64,000 nt of DNA from Scylla paramamosain. Taxonomy: Eukaryota; Arthropoda; Malacostraca; Decapoda; Portunidae. The stretch spans positions 8,788,110 through 8,852,109 of the forward strand of contig NC_087197.1 in the NCBI RefSeq assembly GCF_035594125.1, read 5' to 3'. The position numbers and the translations under genes are program-made. Below, in pieces: positions 25,201 to 36,500 of this stretch (within the stretch, counting starts at the first letter, position 1; each line of letters opens with the position of its first letter). A model generated the notes under the pieces. It searched no databases and was not told the origin of the DNA. It was given only the letters and a program-made list of their open reading frames with translations.

Positions 25201-26702
25201 CATTACCAGAAAAATGTCTTTTTATTGTTTTTGAGCGTGTTAGGCAATAAAGCACTAAAAAGCAGGTCAATCACATTACATTGAAATAAAACCAGTTTTT
25301 AACAAGAACTTGCCTATAAAAGTATTTGAGCTCCTTATATACCAAAACACTAAAATGCATGCAAAATACACTTTAGGGTGAAACAGAATAACATTACCAA
25401 AAACATGTATTTTGAGTGTTTTTGATCATGTTACCAATAAAAACGCTTAAATACATGCAAAGAACCCTATTTTTGGGAAACGAAAGGACATTACGAGAAA
25501 CGTGTATTATGGGTGTTTTTAAGTTCATTAAGTACGAAAAAGCTAAAAGCCACAAATTACACTCGTTATTGAGAAAAAAATAATAAATAGATAAAAAAAA
25601 TACGATATATTTTTTTTCATTGTTATTTATCTTCACAGGTAAGGAGGTGCCAAAATTCGGGCAAAGTTCAGGAAATTATATAAAAAAAGAACATTATCAA
25701 AAAAGTTACATTTAGCTTTTTTTTCGGACTGTTATGTACCAAACCCCTAAATTGCATGCAAAGCCACCTATATGGCGAAATTGAACGTCTTTGCCAGAAA
25801 ACTAACTTATGAGGGTTTTTCAGCATGTTAGGAACCAACACGATAAAACCCAAGGAAGTCAATCTATGTGGGAATCCAAAAATAAATTACTGAAAACGCG
25901 TCTTTTCGCTGTTTTACGTAGAAAACGCTAAAATCTATGCAAACCAACCAAAATGAAGAAATAGAATAACATTACCAAAAACGTATATTTTGAGTGTTTT
26001 TGATATTGTTACCTACAAAAAACGCGAAAATTGATAGAAACCACTCTATATTGGGAGGCAAAAGGCACCAAAAAGCATTTTAGGCACCAAAACGATAAAT
26101 AATATGAAAGTCACTCTATATGGAAATCTAAAGCAATATTACTGGAAACGTGTCTTTTAAAAGATTTACGTAGAAAAACGCTAAAACAGATGCAAACCAA
26201 CCAATATGAAGAAATAGAATAACATTACCAAAAAACTATATTTTGTGTGTTCTTCAGCTTGTTACATAAAAAAATGTGAAAATATATGCAAAGCACTCTA
26301 TATAAGTAAAAAAAAAAAAAAAAAAGGACATAACAAGAAACGTGTATAATGAGTGTTTTATAGTTTCACCAGAATCACAAGGGAAAAAACGCAAAAACTC
26401 GACTATATGGAGAAGTTTCTAAGATACCAAAATACTGAAACTCATGAATAACACTCTTAATCAAGAAACAGAACAACCTTACTAAATGCGTGTATTTTGA
26501 GTGTTATTTTACATTCTTAGTTACCAAAACCCCAAATTCCATGCGAAACTAGCTTTATGTAGGAAAAAAATGACATTATCAGAAAAAGTGTCTTTGAGTG
26601 TTTTTCAGCGTGTTAGGCAATAAAGCACTAAAAAGCAGGGAAATCACAATACATGGGAATAAAACCAACTTTTACGAAGAACTTGCCTTTTAGTGTTTTT
26701 GA

Positions 26703-27154
26703 CACGCATTTAGTAATGTTGCTCTGTTTCTCAATTAAGAGTGTTATTCAAGACTTTCAGCATATACACGAGTTTTTGCGTTTTTTGCCCTGTGGTTTTT
26801 TTAAACTATAAAACATTCATTATACACTTTTCTCGCAATGTCCTTTGTTTCCCAATATAGAGTGCTTTGTATCAATTTTCGTGTTTTTTTTTTGTAGGAA
26901 ACAAGCACAAAAACACTCAAAATATACATTTTTGGTAATGTTATTCTGCTTCTTGATATTGGTTGGTTTGTATCAGTTTTAGCGTTTTTCTACGTAAAAC
27001 ACTGAGAAGACACGTTTTCAGTAATTTTCTTTTGGATTCCCACATAGAGTGAGTTCCTTATTATTTATCGTTTTGGTGCCTAATATGCTGAAAAACACTG
27101 AAAAGACATATTTCTTGTTAGGTCTTTAATTTCCTCATATGGGAGGCTTTGCAT
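26703..27154 (+). repeat. Inverted satellite module 5 (plus within a minus block)
   Basis: The junctions are the mirror image of modules 1-4: ...TTTTTGA then CACGCATTTAG on the left, and GGGAGGCTTTGCA then TGTCTTTTAAGTG on the right. It is the palindromic partner of 15627-16079. Confidence 0.85.
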
Positions 27155-30100
27155 GTCTTTTAAGTGTTTGTGAGCGTGTTACGCAATAAAGCCCTAAATG
27201 CCAGGGCAATCACATTACATGGGAATAAAACCAAATTTTACCAAGAACTTACCTTTAAGTGTTTTTGAGCTCCTTACGTACCAAAACGCGAAAACGCATA
27301 CAAAATACATTTTATGAAGAAACAGAATAACATTACAAAATATATGTATTTTGAGTGTTTTTGATCATGTTATGTATAAAAACGCTTAAATACATGTAAA
27401 GAACCTTATTTTTGGGAAACGAAAGAACATTACGAAAAACGTGTATTATGAGTGATTTTTAATTTCCTTCAGTACCAAAAAGCTAGAACCCACAAATAAT
27501 ACTCTTTAGAAAAATAAATAAATAAAAAAAATGGGATTTTTTTTTTTGGTTATTCATCTTCATAGGTACCGAGATGCTAAAATTCTGCCAAAATTAACGG
27601 AATTTATGTGGAAAAAAGAATATTATCATTGAAGTTAATTATAGCTTTTTTTCGGATTCTTATGTACCAAACCCTAAAATGCATGCAAAGCCACCTATAT
27701 AAGGAAGTTAAAGGACTTTACCAGAAACCTGTCTTTTCAGTGTTTTTCAGCATGTTAGGCACCAAAACGATGAATAATATGGAAGTCAGTTAATATGTGA
27801 ATCCAAAAGAAAATTACTGAAAACGTGTCTTTTCAGTGTTTTACTTAGAAAAACGCTAAAGCGGATAGAAACCATCCTTTATGAAGAAATATAATAACAT
27901 TACCAAAAAGATATATTTTGAATGTTTTGAGCTTGTTACCTACAAAAAATGCAAATAATCGATGTAATGCGAAAACTACCATCATTTGGGAAAAAAAAAT
28001 GACATTACCAGAAAAATCCCAACTTTTACGAAGAATTTGCCTTTAAGTGTTTTTTAACCCCTTATATACCAAACCGCTAAAACGCATGCAAAACAAACTT
28101 TATGGAAAAACAGAATAGCATTACCAAAAACATGTATTTTTAGTGTTTTTTGATCATGTTATCTATAAAAACGCTAAAGTACATGCAAAGAACATTATGT
28201 TTGGGAAGCAAAAGGACATTACAAGAAACGTGTATTATGAGTGTTTTTTTTTAAGATCCTTAAGTACCAAAAAGCAAAAACAAACAAAAAACACTCTTTA
28301 TTTAGAAAATAAAAAAATAAATAAATAAATAAAATATATAGGATTTTTTTTTTTTTTTTTTGTAATTCATATTCATAGGTAACGAGATGCCAAAATTCTG
28401 AGAAAATTTAGGGCAATTATGTGATAAAAGAATATTATCAAAAAAGTTAATTTCAGCTTTTTTTTCGAACTGTTATGTACCAAACCCTAAATTGCATGCA
28501 AAGCCTCCTATATGAGGAAATTAAACGACCTTAAAAGAAATTTGTCTTTTGAGTGTTTTTCAGAATTTTAGGCACCAAAACGATAAATAAATAACTCACT
28601 TTATATAGGAATCACTTTTATATGGGAAAAAAAACTACTGAAAACGTGTCTTTTCAGTGTTTTACGTAGAAAAACGCTAAAACGGATGCAAACTAACCAA
28701 TATAAAAAAATAAAAAAAACATTACCAAAAAAGGTATATTTTGAGTGTTTTTGAGCTTATTACCTACAAAAAACGCAAAAAAATTGATGCAAAGCACTCT
28801 ATATTAGGAAATAAATGGACATTGCAAGAAAAGTATATAATGAGTGTTTTATAGTTCAAAAGAACCAAAAGGCAAAAAACGCAAAAACTTGCGGATATGG
28901 AGAAGTTTCTTAGATACCAAAATGCTTAAACTTATGAATAACATTCCTAATTGAGAAACAGAACAACCTTACTAAATGCGTGTATTTTGAGAGCTTTTCA
29001 CATTCTTAGTTACCAAAACCCCAAATTGCATGCGAAACCAGCTTTATGTGAGAAAAAAATGACATTACGAGAAAAATGTCTTTTGAGTGTTTTTGAGCCT
29101 GAGGGGCAATAAAGCACTAAAAAGCAGGGCAATCACATTACATTTCAATAAAACCAATTTTTATCAAGAATTTGCCTTTAAGTGTTTTTGAGCTCCTTAT
29201 ATACTAAACCGCTAAAACGCATGCAAAACAAACTTTATGGAGAACCAGAATAACATTACCAAAAAGATGCATTTTGAGTGTTTTTGATAATGTTATATAT
29301 AAAAACGCTTAAATACATGCAAAGAACCTTATGTTTGGGAAACGTAAGGACATTACGAGAAATGTGTATTATGAGTGTTTTTAAGTTCCTTAACTACCAA
29401 AAAGCTAAAACCCACAAATAACATTCGTTATTTAGAAAAAAAATAAAAAAAAATAAATGAAAGGTTTTTCTTTTCTTTTTTTGTTATTCACCTTCATAGG
29501 TACCGAGATGCCAAAATTCCGGGAAAAATTAGGGCAATTATATGATAAGAGAATATTATATAAAAAAAAAAGTTGATATTAGCTTTCTTTCGGACTGTTA
29601 TGTAGCAAACACTAAAGTGCACTCAAAGCCTCGCAAATGAAGAAATTAAACGACCTTACCAGAAATCTGTGTTTTGAGTGTTTTTCAGCATGTTAGGCAC
29701 CAAAACGATAAATAATATGGAACTCACTCTATATGGCAAACCAAAACAAAATTATTGGAAACGTGTCTTCTCAGTGTTTTATGTAGAAAAACGCTAAAAC
29801 GGATGAAAACCAACAAATATCAAGAAGTTGAAAAACATTACCAAAAAGGTATATTTTGAGTGTTTTCGATGTTGTTACCTAAAAAAAAAAAAAAACGCGA
29901 AAATTGATACAAAGCACTCTATATTGGAAAACAAAGGGACATTGCGAGAAAAGTGTATAATGAATGTTTTATAGTTTAAAAGAACCACAAGGCAAAAAAC
30001 GCAAAAACTCGTGTATATGGAGAAGTTTCCTAGATACCAAAATGCTGAAACTCCTGAATAACACTCTTAATTGAAAAACAGAACAAATTTACTAAATGCG

Positions 30101-31087
30101 TGTATTTTGAGTGCTTTTCACATTCTTAGTTACCAAAATCCCAAATTGCATGCGAAACCAGCTTTATGTGGGAAAAAAAACGACATTACCAGAAAAGTGT
30201 CTTTTGAGTGTTTTTGAGCTTGATAGGCAATAAAGCACTAAAAAGCCTGGGAATCATTTTACATGGCAATCAAATCAATTTTCACCAAGAACTTGCCTTT
30301 AAGTGTTTTGAGCTCCTTATATACCAAAACGCTAAAACGCATGCAAAACACACTTTATGGAGAAAGAGAATAGCATTACCAAAAACATATATTTTGAGTG
30401 TTTTTGATCATGTTACCAATAGAAACGCTTAAATACATGCAAAGATCCCTATTTTTAGGAAATTAAAGGACATTGCGAGAAACGTGTATTACGAGTGTTT
30501 TTAAGATCATTATTTATGAAAAAGCTAAAAGCCACAAATAACACTCTTTATTGAGAAAAAAAAAATAAAAAAATGCTATATTTTTTTTTCTTTTTCATAT
30601 TCACAGGTACCGAGATGCCAAAATTTGGGCAAAATTCAGGAAATTATGTTAAATAAGAACATTATCAAAAAAAATAAATTGCGCTTTTTTTTTTGTACTG
30701 TTATGTACCAAACCCTAAAGTGCATGCAAAGCCATCTATATGGGAAAATTAAACGTCTTTGCCAGAAAACTGTTTTATGAGTGTTTTTCAACTTGTTAGG
30801 CACCATAACGGTAAATAACATGCAAGTCACTCTATATGGGAATCTAAAACAAAATTAATGAAAACGTGTCTTTTCGGTGTTTTACGTAGAAAAACGCTAA
30901 AACGGATGCAAACCAACCAATAGGAAGAAATAAAATAACATTACCAAAAAGGTACATTTTGAGTGTTTTTGACCTTGTTACCTATAAAAAAACGCGAAAA
31001 TGGATGCAAAGCACTCCCTATTGGGAAACAAAAGGACATTACGAGAAACGTGTATAATGAGTGTTTTATTATTTTTGAGCAAAAGAA

Positions 31088-31111
31088 CTTGTAGTTCACA
31101 AGAACCACAAG
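31088..31111. repeat. Hairpin in variant monomer D, one mismatch
   Basis: It is the same inverted repeat as at 22228, but with CTTGTAGTTC in the left arm, giving one mismatch or G-T-type pair in the 10-bp stem. Confidence 0.8.
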
Positions 31112-31596
31112 GCAAAAAACGCAAAAACTCGTGTATGTAAAGAAGTTTCTTTGATACCAAAATGCTTAAACTCTTGAATAACAATATTAATTGAGAAACA
31201 GAACAACCTTACCAAATGCGTGTATTTTGAGTGTTTTTCACATTCACAGTTAGAAAAACCCGAAAGAGTACGCGAAACTATGTTGGAAAAAAAAGAAGAA
31301 GTGTCTTTTGAGTGTTTTTGAGCGTGTTAGACAATAAATCAGAAAAAAAACAGGGCAATCACATTACATGGGAATAAAACCAACTTTTACCAAGAACTTG
31401 CCTTGAAGTGTTTTTGACCTCCTTACAAACCTAAACGCTAAAACGCATGCAAAAAACTCCTTTATGGAGATGCAGAATAACATTACTAAAAACATGTTTT
31501 AAGTGTTTTTGATCATGTTACCTACAAAAACGTTTAAATACATGCAAAGAACCCTATGTGTGGGAAACGAAAGGACATTACGAGAAACGTGTATTA

Positions 31597-31629
31597 GGGC
31601 CATAGCACATTTTTTTTGGGGGGTTGATT
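31597..31629 (+). repeat. Left terminal inverted repeat of the DNA transposon
   Basis: It begins GGGCCATAGCACA, followed by a T-run, a G-run and TTGATT. It matches the reverse complement of 33551-33579 apart from the lengths of the T and G runs and one leading G. Confidence 0.9.
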
Positions 31630-32126
31630 AAAAATCATCATAGCCTTTTGTAAATTTTACTCAAAGTGTGTAACCATATGGTAAATGATGAGGCGAAGTT
31701 TCATCATGGTATCTGTAAAGGAAAAAATATGAAAATTAAAAAACTTGTAAAAAAGAGTACTTTAGAAATTGAATAATTCCTTAGTAATATGAGTCCAGAA
31801 ATCATTCACACTAAAGTTGTGTGTATACTAGAAGGGTTAATCTTCAATGCCTGTTTGCTAGTTTTCCCAAAAAATAATGATATACCTCTAATACATTTCA
31901 ATGAAAAACTGCATACCCGACATCATGAATAATAGAATTTTTTTAAATATATAATATATATATTTTTAAAAAGTAAGTAACAATTTTTGTAGAAAATTCA
32001 TTCACACAAACACACAAAAAAAATCAAGGAAATCGGTTGATAAATAAGAAAGTTATTTTGACTTAGAAGCGCTTACCTATAATTTGAGAAAAGAGGCTCT
32101 GAAGTTCTGGGAGTGTCGCTGCATGG
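31630..32126. other. Non-coding 3' region of the DNA transposon
   Basis: AT-rich sequence lies between the left terminal repeat and the transposase stop codon. It includes a TA-rich run near 31955-31985. It has no satellite monomers and no supported gene. It would form the 3' untranslated part of the transposase transcript. Confidence 0.7.
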
Positions 32127-32713
32127 CTAATGCGCACCAGATGCATATGCCTCCAGGTCCTTTTGCAGCTGTTTGCTTCTGATCTTCTTCTTGATCGGCC
32201 TGTCCATTTTGGTGTTTTCCTTTGTAAGGTATTTGTAGTTCTTGTCTGTGAAGGCCACTCCCAACTTACTGCACAGGTCGCTAGAAAGATATCCTCCATT
32301 GAAGTTGGACACCGCCTGTGCAGTTGCGAAGTCCAGCATTTCCTTCGTGGCATTTTTGTGCTTTGAGCAGTAGCGCCATATTCTGTGGTGTAATGACTCA
32401 TTGGGATTTTGAGTCTTCCCTCTGAGGCACCTCGTCATCATATCATCAGTTGTTAGCCTTTTGTAGACATCTTCTACTAGCCTCAGTCCTTCAGGATCCA
32501 ACCAGAATTTTATCTTCATAGTGGAATGGCTGGGTGGAGTGTTGCCCTTTGACAGAGCTTTTTGGTAGAAGCACCAGGATTCTTCAGATTTGGGGCAAAG
32601 GTTATGCTTGGGGTTCTCATCTGTAGAGGAGCAGTGGTAAAAAGAAGACATGATGTCATTTCGCATCTCCTCGGGAGTTGTATTGATAGTGTTGCATACA
32701 CTATCATTATTGT
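32127..32713 (-). pseudogene. Transposase C-terminal fragment (Mutator-like transposase domain family)
   Basis: The frame is open from the deletion junction near 32713; the first methionine is at 32666, giving 179 codons to the stop. From that methionine, visible landmarks are MRNDI (1-5), SSTDENPKHNLCP (13-25), SEESWCFYQKA (27-37), CLRGKTQNPNESLHHRIW (80-97) and a basic tail (about 157-169) ending in YASGAH. This order is characteristic of the arthropod transposase-derived proteins with a Mutator-like domain that I recall. The upstream in-frame residues NNDSV...TTPEEMRNDI fit the same family, so the methionine is internal, not a true start. The fragment is in a different frame from the N-terminal piece, so no joined product is expected. 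Product function cannot be retained without the missing catalytic core. Confidence 0.78.
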
Positions 32714-33127
32714 TATTTCATATATTCCTTTTTCCTTACTTTTGTGGTCTTCAGCAGTGTCTTTTGCTATATATGAACACTTTGTACACACAATTTTGAA
32801 GCTACTGTCTGCATGTTTTCTCGTGAATATGCACTTCATCTTCTCAAAACACTCAGGGCAGCACACATTCGATGCAAGTTCTTCTAAGCTTTGTTTCTTC
32901 AAAAAGACATTTTCTTGTGTTACCACTGGTATATCAGATTCTTTTGTCAAAAGGTTCTTCCTCTTCACGCTGGATGGTGATGGTGACATGCTGGGTGGTG
33001 GTGGTGGTGGTGACTCACTGCTTGTGGTCACGCGGGCATCAACACTCGGCGTCTGCTTTTTCTTCTTTTCTCTTGCCGCTTTTAGGTTCAGTCGGCTCTG
33101 CTTCACTCCCTTCTTTATTCTAGCCAT
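32714..33127 (-). pseudogene. Transposase N-terminal fragment with zinc-ribbon-like cysteines
   Basis: The frame starts at ATG 33127 and can be read to about residue 138 before it leaves the family-like sequence. Residues 1-25 are strongly basic (MARIKKGVKQSR, then a Lys-rich run), residues 39-52 are proline and serine rich, and residues 90-117 hold paired cysteines (CPEC ... CTKC) spaced like a zinc ribbon. A KEKGIYEI-like stretch near 131-138 is where intact relatives would run into the catalytic region. Instead, the sequence switches frame into the C-terminal fragment near 32710, consistent with an internal deletion of several hundred bases. The start is chosen because it is the first ATG after the 5' leader and precedes the basic region. 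An antisense frame of 194 codons over the same DNA is its shadow. Confidence 0.72.
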
Positions 33128-33550
33128 CTTCAGAAGAGTAAGGTGATGTAGCTACGTAGAAGTGCTAAAGAGTGCTAAAAGAGAAGTAATGATGCTGATC
33201 AGAGCAACACACCCTCCTTTCTTTCTCAACAGCCCGCCGCGGGCTACTGACTGTGAGACACCCCTCACTGCCCTCAGTGACTGCTTAGAGGCTTGCCTGA
33301 CGGGTGATGCTAGATTCGCCACAAAAAAAATTACAAAAATCTTCAAAAAATCAAGAAAAAATAGATGAGAAATGCAAATTTCTCGGATGTCAACGTAGAC
33401 CTTTAAATCACTCGCTGAGCACATGGGTTGGTTTAAATGCCGCTCAGAGGCATTTAAACGCTTCTCAGAGCCATACCACGCTTCTGAGGTATTGCCAAAG
33501 TGTTGATTATTTATGAGGGACGATCACCCTAAAACTCCAAAATTGCTTGA
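33128..33550. other. 5' leader region of the DNA transposon
   Basis: This is the region upstream of the transposase start on the minus strand. It is less AT-rich than the satellite. Between about 33410 and 33490 it has a repeated motif with GCTCAGAG/CTTCTCAGAG next to CATTTAAA. It should contain the element promoter, but no confident box can be named. Open frames on both strands here lack any recognisable domain. Confidence 0.6.
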
Positions 33551-33579
33551 AAATCACCCCAAAAATGTGCTATGGCCCC
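33551..33579 (-). repeat. Right terminal inverted repeat of the DNA transposon
   Basis: On the + strand it reads AAATCACCCCAAAAATGTGC then TATGGCCCC, the reverse complement of the left terminal repeat except for run lengths. The satellite resumes immediately after with TTATAGCTC. Confidence 0.9.
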
Positions 33580-36500
33580 TTATAGCTCTTTTTCGGATTT
33601 TTATGTACCAAACTCTAAAGTGCATGCCACCTATATAAGGAAGTTAAATGACTTTACCAGAAACCTGTCTTTTCAGTGTTTTTCAGCATGTTAGGCTCCA
33701 AAACGATAAATAGTATGGAAGTCAGTCAATATGTGAATCCAAAACAAAATTACTGAAAACGTGTCTTTTCAGTGTTTTACGTAGAAAAACGCTAAAGCGG
33801 ATATAAACCATCCTATATGAAGAAATAAAATAACTACCAAAAAGATATATTTTGAGATATGAAGAAATAGAATAACATTACCAAAAAGTGTTTTTGAGCT
33901 TTTTACCTACAAAAAACGCGCAAATATTTGGAAAGCAATCTATATTGTGAAGCAAAAGGACATTTAGAGAAACGTGTATAATGATTGTTTTATAGTTTCA
34001 CAAGAACTACAATACAAAAAAGGCAAAAACTCGTGTATATAGAGAAGTTTCTTATATACCAAAACGCTAAAACTCATGAATAATACTTTTAATTGAGAAA
34101 CAGAACTACCTTACCAAATGTGTGTATTTTGAGTGTTTTTCACATTCTTAGTTACGAAAATCCCAAATTACATGTGAAACTACCTTTATGGGGGAAAAAA
34201 AATGACATTTCCAGAAAAGTGTCTTTTGAGTGTTTTTGAGCGTTATATGCAACAAAACACTAAAAAGCAGAACAATCACATTACATTGGAATAAAACCAA
34301 ATTTTACGAATAACTTGCCTTTAAGTGTTTTTTAACTACTTACATACCAAAACGCTAAACGCATGCAAAACAACCTTTATGAAGAAACAGAATAACATTA
34401 CCAAAAACATATATTTTGATTGTTTTTGATAATGTCACCTATAAAATCGCTTAAATACATGCAAAGAACCCTATGTTTGTGAAACGAAAGGACATTACGA
34501 AAATCGTGTATTATGAGTATTTTTAAGTTCCTTAAGTACCAAAAATCTAAAACCCACAAATAACACTCTTTATAGAGAAAAAAATAATTTAAAATTTTTT
34601 TTTTTTGTTATTCATCTTCATAGATGCCAAAATTTTGAGAAAATTCAGGGAAATTATGTGAAAAAAAAACATTAAAAAAATGATTTTAGCTTTTTTCCGG
34701 AGTTATGTACGAAACCCAGAAGTGCATGCAAAGCCATCTATATGGGGAAATTAAACGACTTTACAAGAAACATGTCTTTGGGTGTTTTCAGCAATTTCAA
34801 CAATATTACTGAAAACGTGTCTTTTCAGTTTTAGCGTAGAAAACTAAAACGGATGCAAACCAACCAATATGAAGAAATAGAATAACATTACAAAAAAGTT
34901 GAGTGTTTTTGAGCTTGTTACCTACAAAAAACGCAAAAATGAATGCAAAGCAGTCTATATTGGGAAACAAAGGATATTACAAGAAAATTGTATAATGAAT
35001 GTATTAATAGTTTTCAAAAACCATAAGACAAAAAGCGCAAAACTCGTATATATGGAGAAGTTTCCTAGATACCAAAATGCTGAAACTAATGAATAACACT
35101 CTTAATTGAGAAACAGAACAATTTTAGGAAATGAGTGTATTTTGAGTGTTTTTTTTCAATTTCTTAGTGGTCCAACCCCAAATTACATGCGAAACTGTGG
35201 AAAAAAAATGAAATGACTAGAAAAGTGTCTTTTTAGTGTTTTTCAGCGTGTTAGGCAATAAAGCATTAAAAAGCAGGGCAATCACATTACATGGGAATAT
35301 AACCAACTTTTACCAAGAACTTGCCTTTAAGTTTTTTTGAGCTCCTTATATACTAAAACGCTAAAACACATGCAAAACACCCTGTATGGAAAAACAGAAT
35401 AATATCAAAAACATGTATTTTGAGTGTTTTTGAGCTTATTACCAATAAAAACGCTTAAATACATGCAAAGAACCCTATGTTTGGGAATAAAAGGACATTA
35501 CGAGGAATGTGTATTATGAGTGTTTATAAGTTCCTTAAGTACCAAAAAGCTAAAACCCACAAATAACACTATACAGAAAAAAAAATAAATAAAAATAAAT
35601 TAAAATATAACATTTTTTTATTGATCTTCATAGGCAACGAGATGCCAAAATTCTGGCAAAATTCAGGAAAATTACGTGAAAAAAGAATATTATGAAAGAG
35701 GTTAATTTTAGCTTTTTTTTTCGGACTGTTATGTACCAAACCCTAAAGTGTATGCAAAGCCACCTATATAGGGAAATTAAACGACTTTACAAGAAACCTG
35801 TCTTTTGAGTGTTTTTCAGCATGTTAGGCATCAAAACGATAAATAACATTGAAGTCACTCTATATGGGAATCCAAAAATTACTGAAAACGTGTCTTTTCT
35901 GTGTTTACGTAGAAAAACGCTAAACACGGATGGAAACCAACCAATATGAAGAAATAGAATAACATTACAAAAAAGGTATATTTTGAGTGTTTTTGATCAT
36001 TTTACCTATAAAAACGCTTCAATACATGTAAAGAACCTTATCTTTAGGAAACAAAAGGACATTACGAGAAACGAGTATTATGAGTGTTTTTACGTTCTTT
36101 AAGTACCAAAAAGCTTAAACCCACAAATAACACTCTTTATAGATAAAAAATAAATAAATGAAAAAATAACATTTTTTTTTTTTATTGATCTTCATAGGTA
36201 TCGAGATGCCAAAATTCTGGCAAAATTCAGGGAAATTATGTAAAAAAAAAAAGAATATCATAAAATTTAATTTTAGCTTTTTTTCAGACCGTTATGTACC
36301 AAACCCTAAAGTGCATGTAGAGCCACCTATATGGGAAATTAAACGTCTTTACCTGAAACCTGTCTTTTGCCTGTTTTTCAGTATGTTAGGCACCAAAACA
36401 GTAAATAATATGGAAATCACTCTGTATGGGAATCCAAAACAAAATTACTGAAAACGTGTCTTTTCAGTGTTTTACGTAGAAAAACGCTAAAAAGAAAGCA

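Larger units (their letters stand above)
21859..31596 (-). repeat. Satellite block 3, minus orientation
   Basis: Monomers read in reverse-complement order (J, I, H ... A on the + strand) from the flip at 21859 up to the DNA transposon at 31597. Between 26703 and 27154 one module is flipped back to +. A deletion near 27965 fuses parts of monomers E and C, and the unit around 28050-29210 has no partner in the left palindrome arm. No gene is supported. Confidence 0.9.
23160..31596 (-). repeat. Palindrome I, right arm
   Basis: This is the reverse complement of 10958-19640 with indels, as described for the left arm. Private markers shared with the left arm include the GATGTTGTTACC-type variant at 29870 (partner 13725), the CGTAAGG variant at 29345 (partner 14250) and the AAAAAGCCTGGGAATCA variant near 30240 (partner near 13300). 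Confidence 0.8.
31597..33579 (-). mobile_element. DNA transposon with terminal inverted repeats and deleted Mutator-like-domain transposase
   Basis: A 1.98 kb segment unlike the satellite is bounded by inverted repeats that begin GGGCCATAGCACATTTTT on the left and, reverse-complemented, GGGGCCATAGCACATTTTT on the right. On the minus strand it holds the N-terminal and C-terminal parts of one transposase (33127-32714 and 32713-32127) with the catalytic middle missing, so the copy is internally deleted and non-autonomous. TTA stands on both sides, but TTA is native to both flanking satellite positions, so it does not prove a target duplication. The flanks are not contiguous in the satellite unit: the left ends in monomer J and the right resumes at the start of monomer H, leaving roughly 200 bp missing. 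Superfamily placement (Mutator-like against Kolobok or another TIR group) remains open. Confidence 0.88.

Noticed and set aside
32562..33146. 194-codon + strand frame across the transposase N-terminal region, and 32063-32401 minus frame
   Set aside because: They are antisense or shifted shadows of the transposase fragments, without recognisable motifs.
33152..33516. Small frames in the transposon leader (33152-33424 minus, 33162-33368 and 33304-33516 plus)
   Set aside because: No homology can be recognised, and they lie in the expected untranslated leader of the transposase.
31594..33582. TTA target-site duplication around the DNA transposon
   Set aside because: TTA belongs to the normal satellite sequence at both breakpoints, and the flanks come from different parts of the unit, so it cannot be used as evidence.
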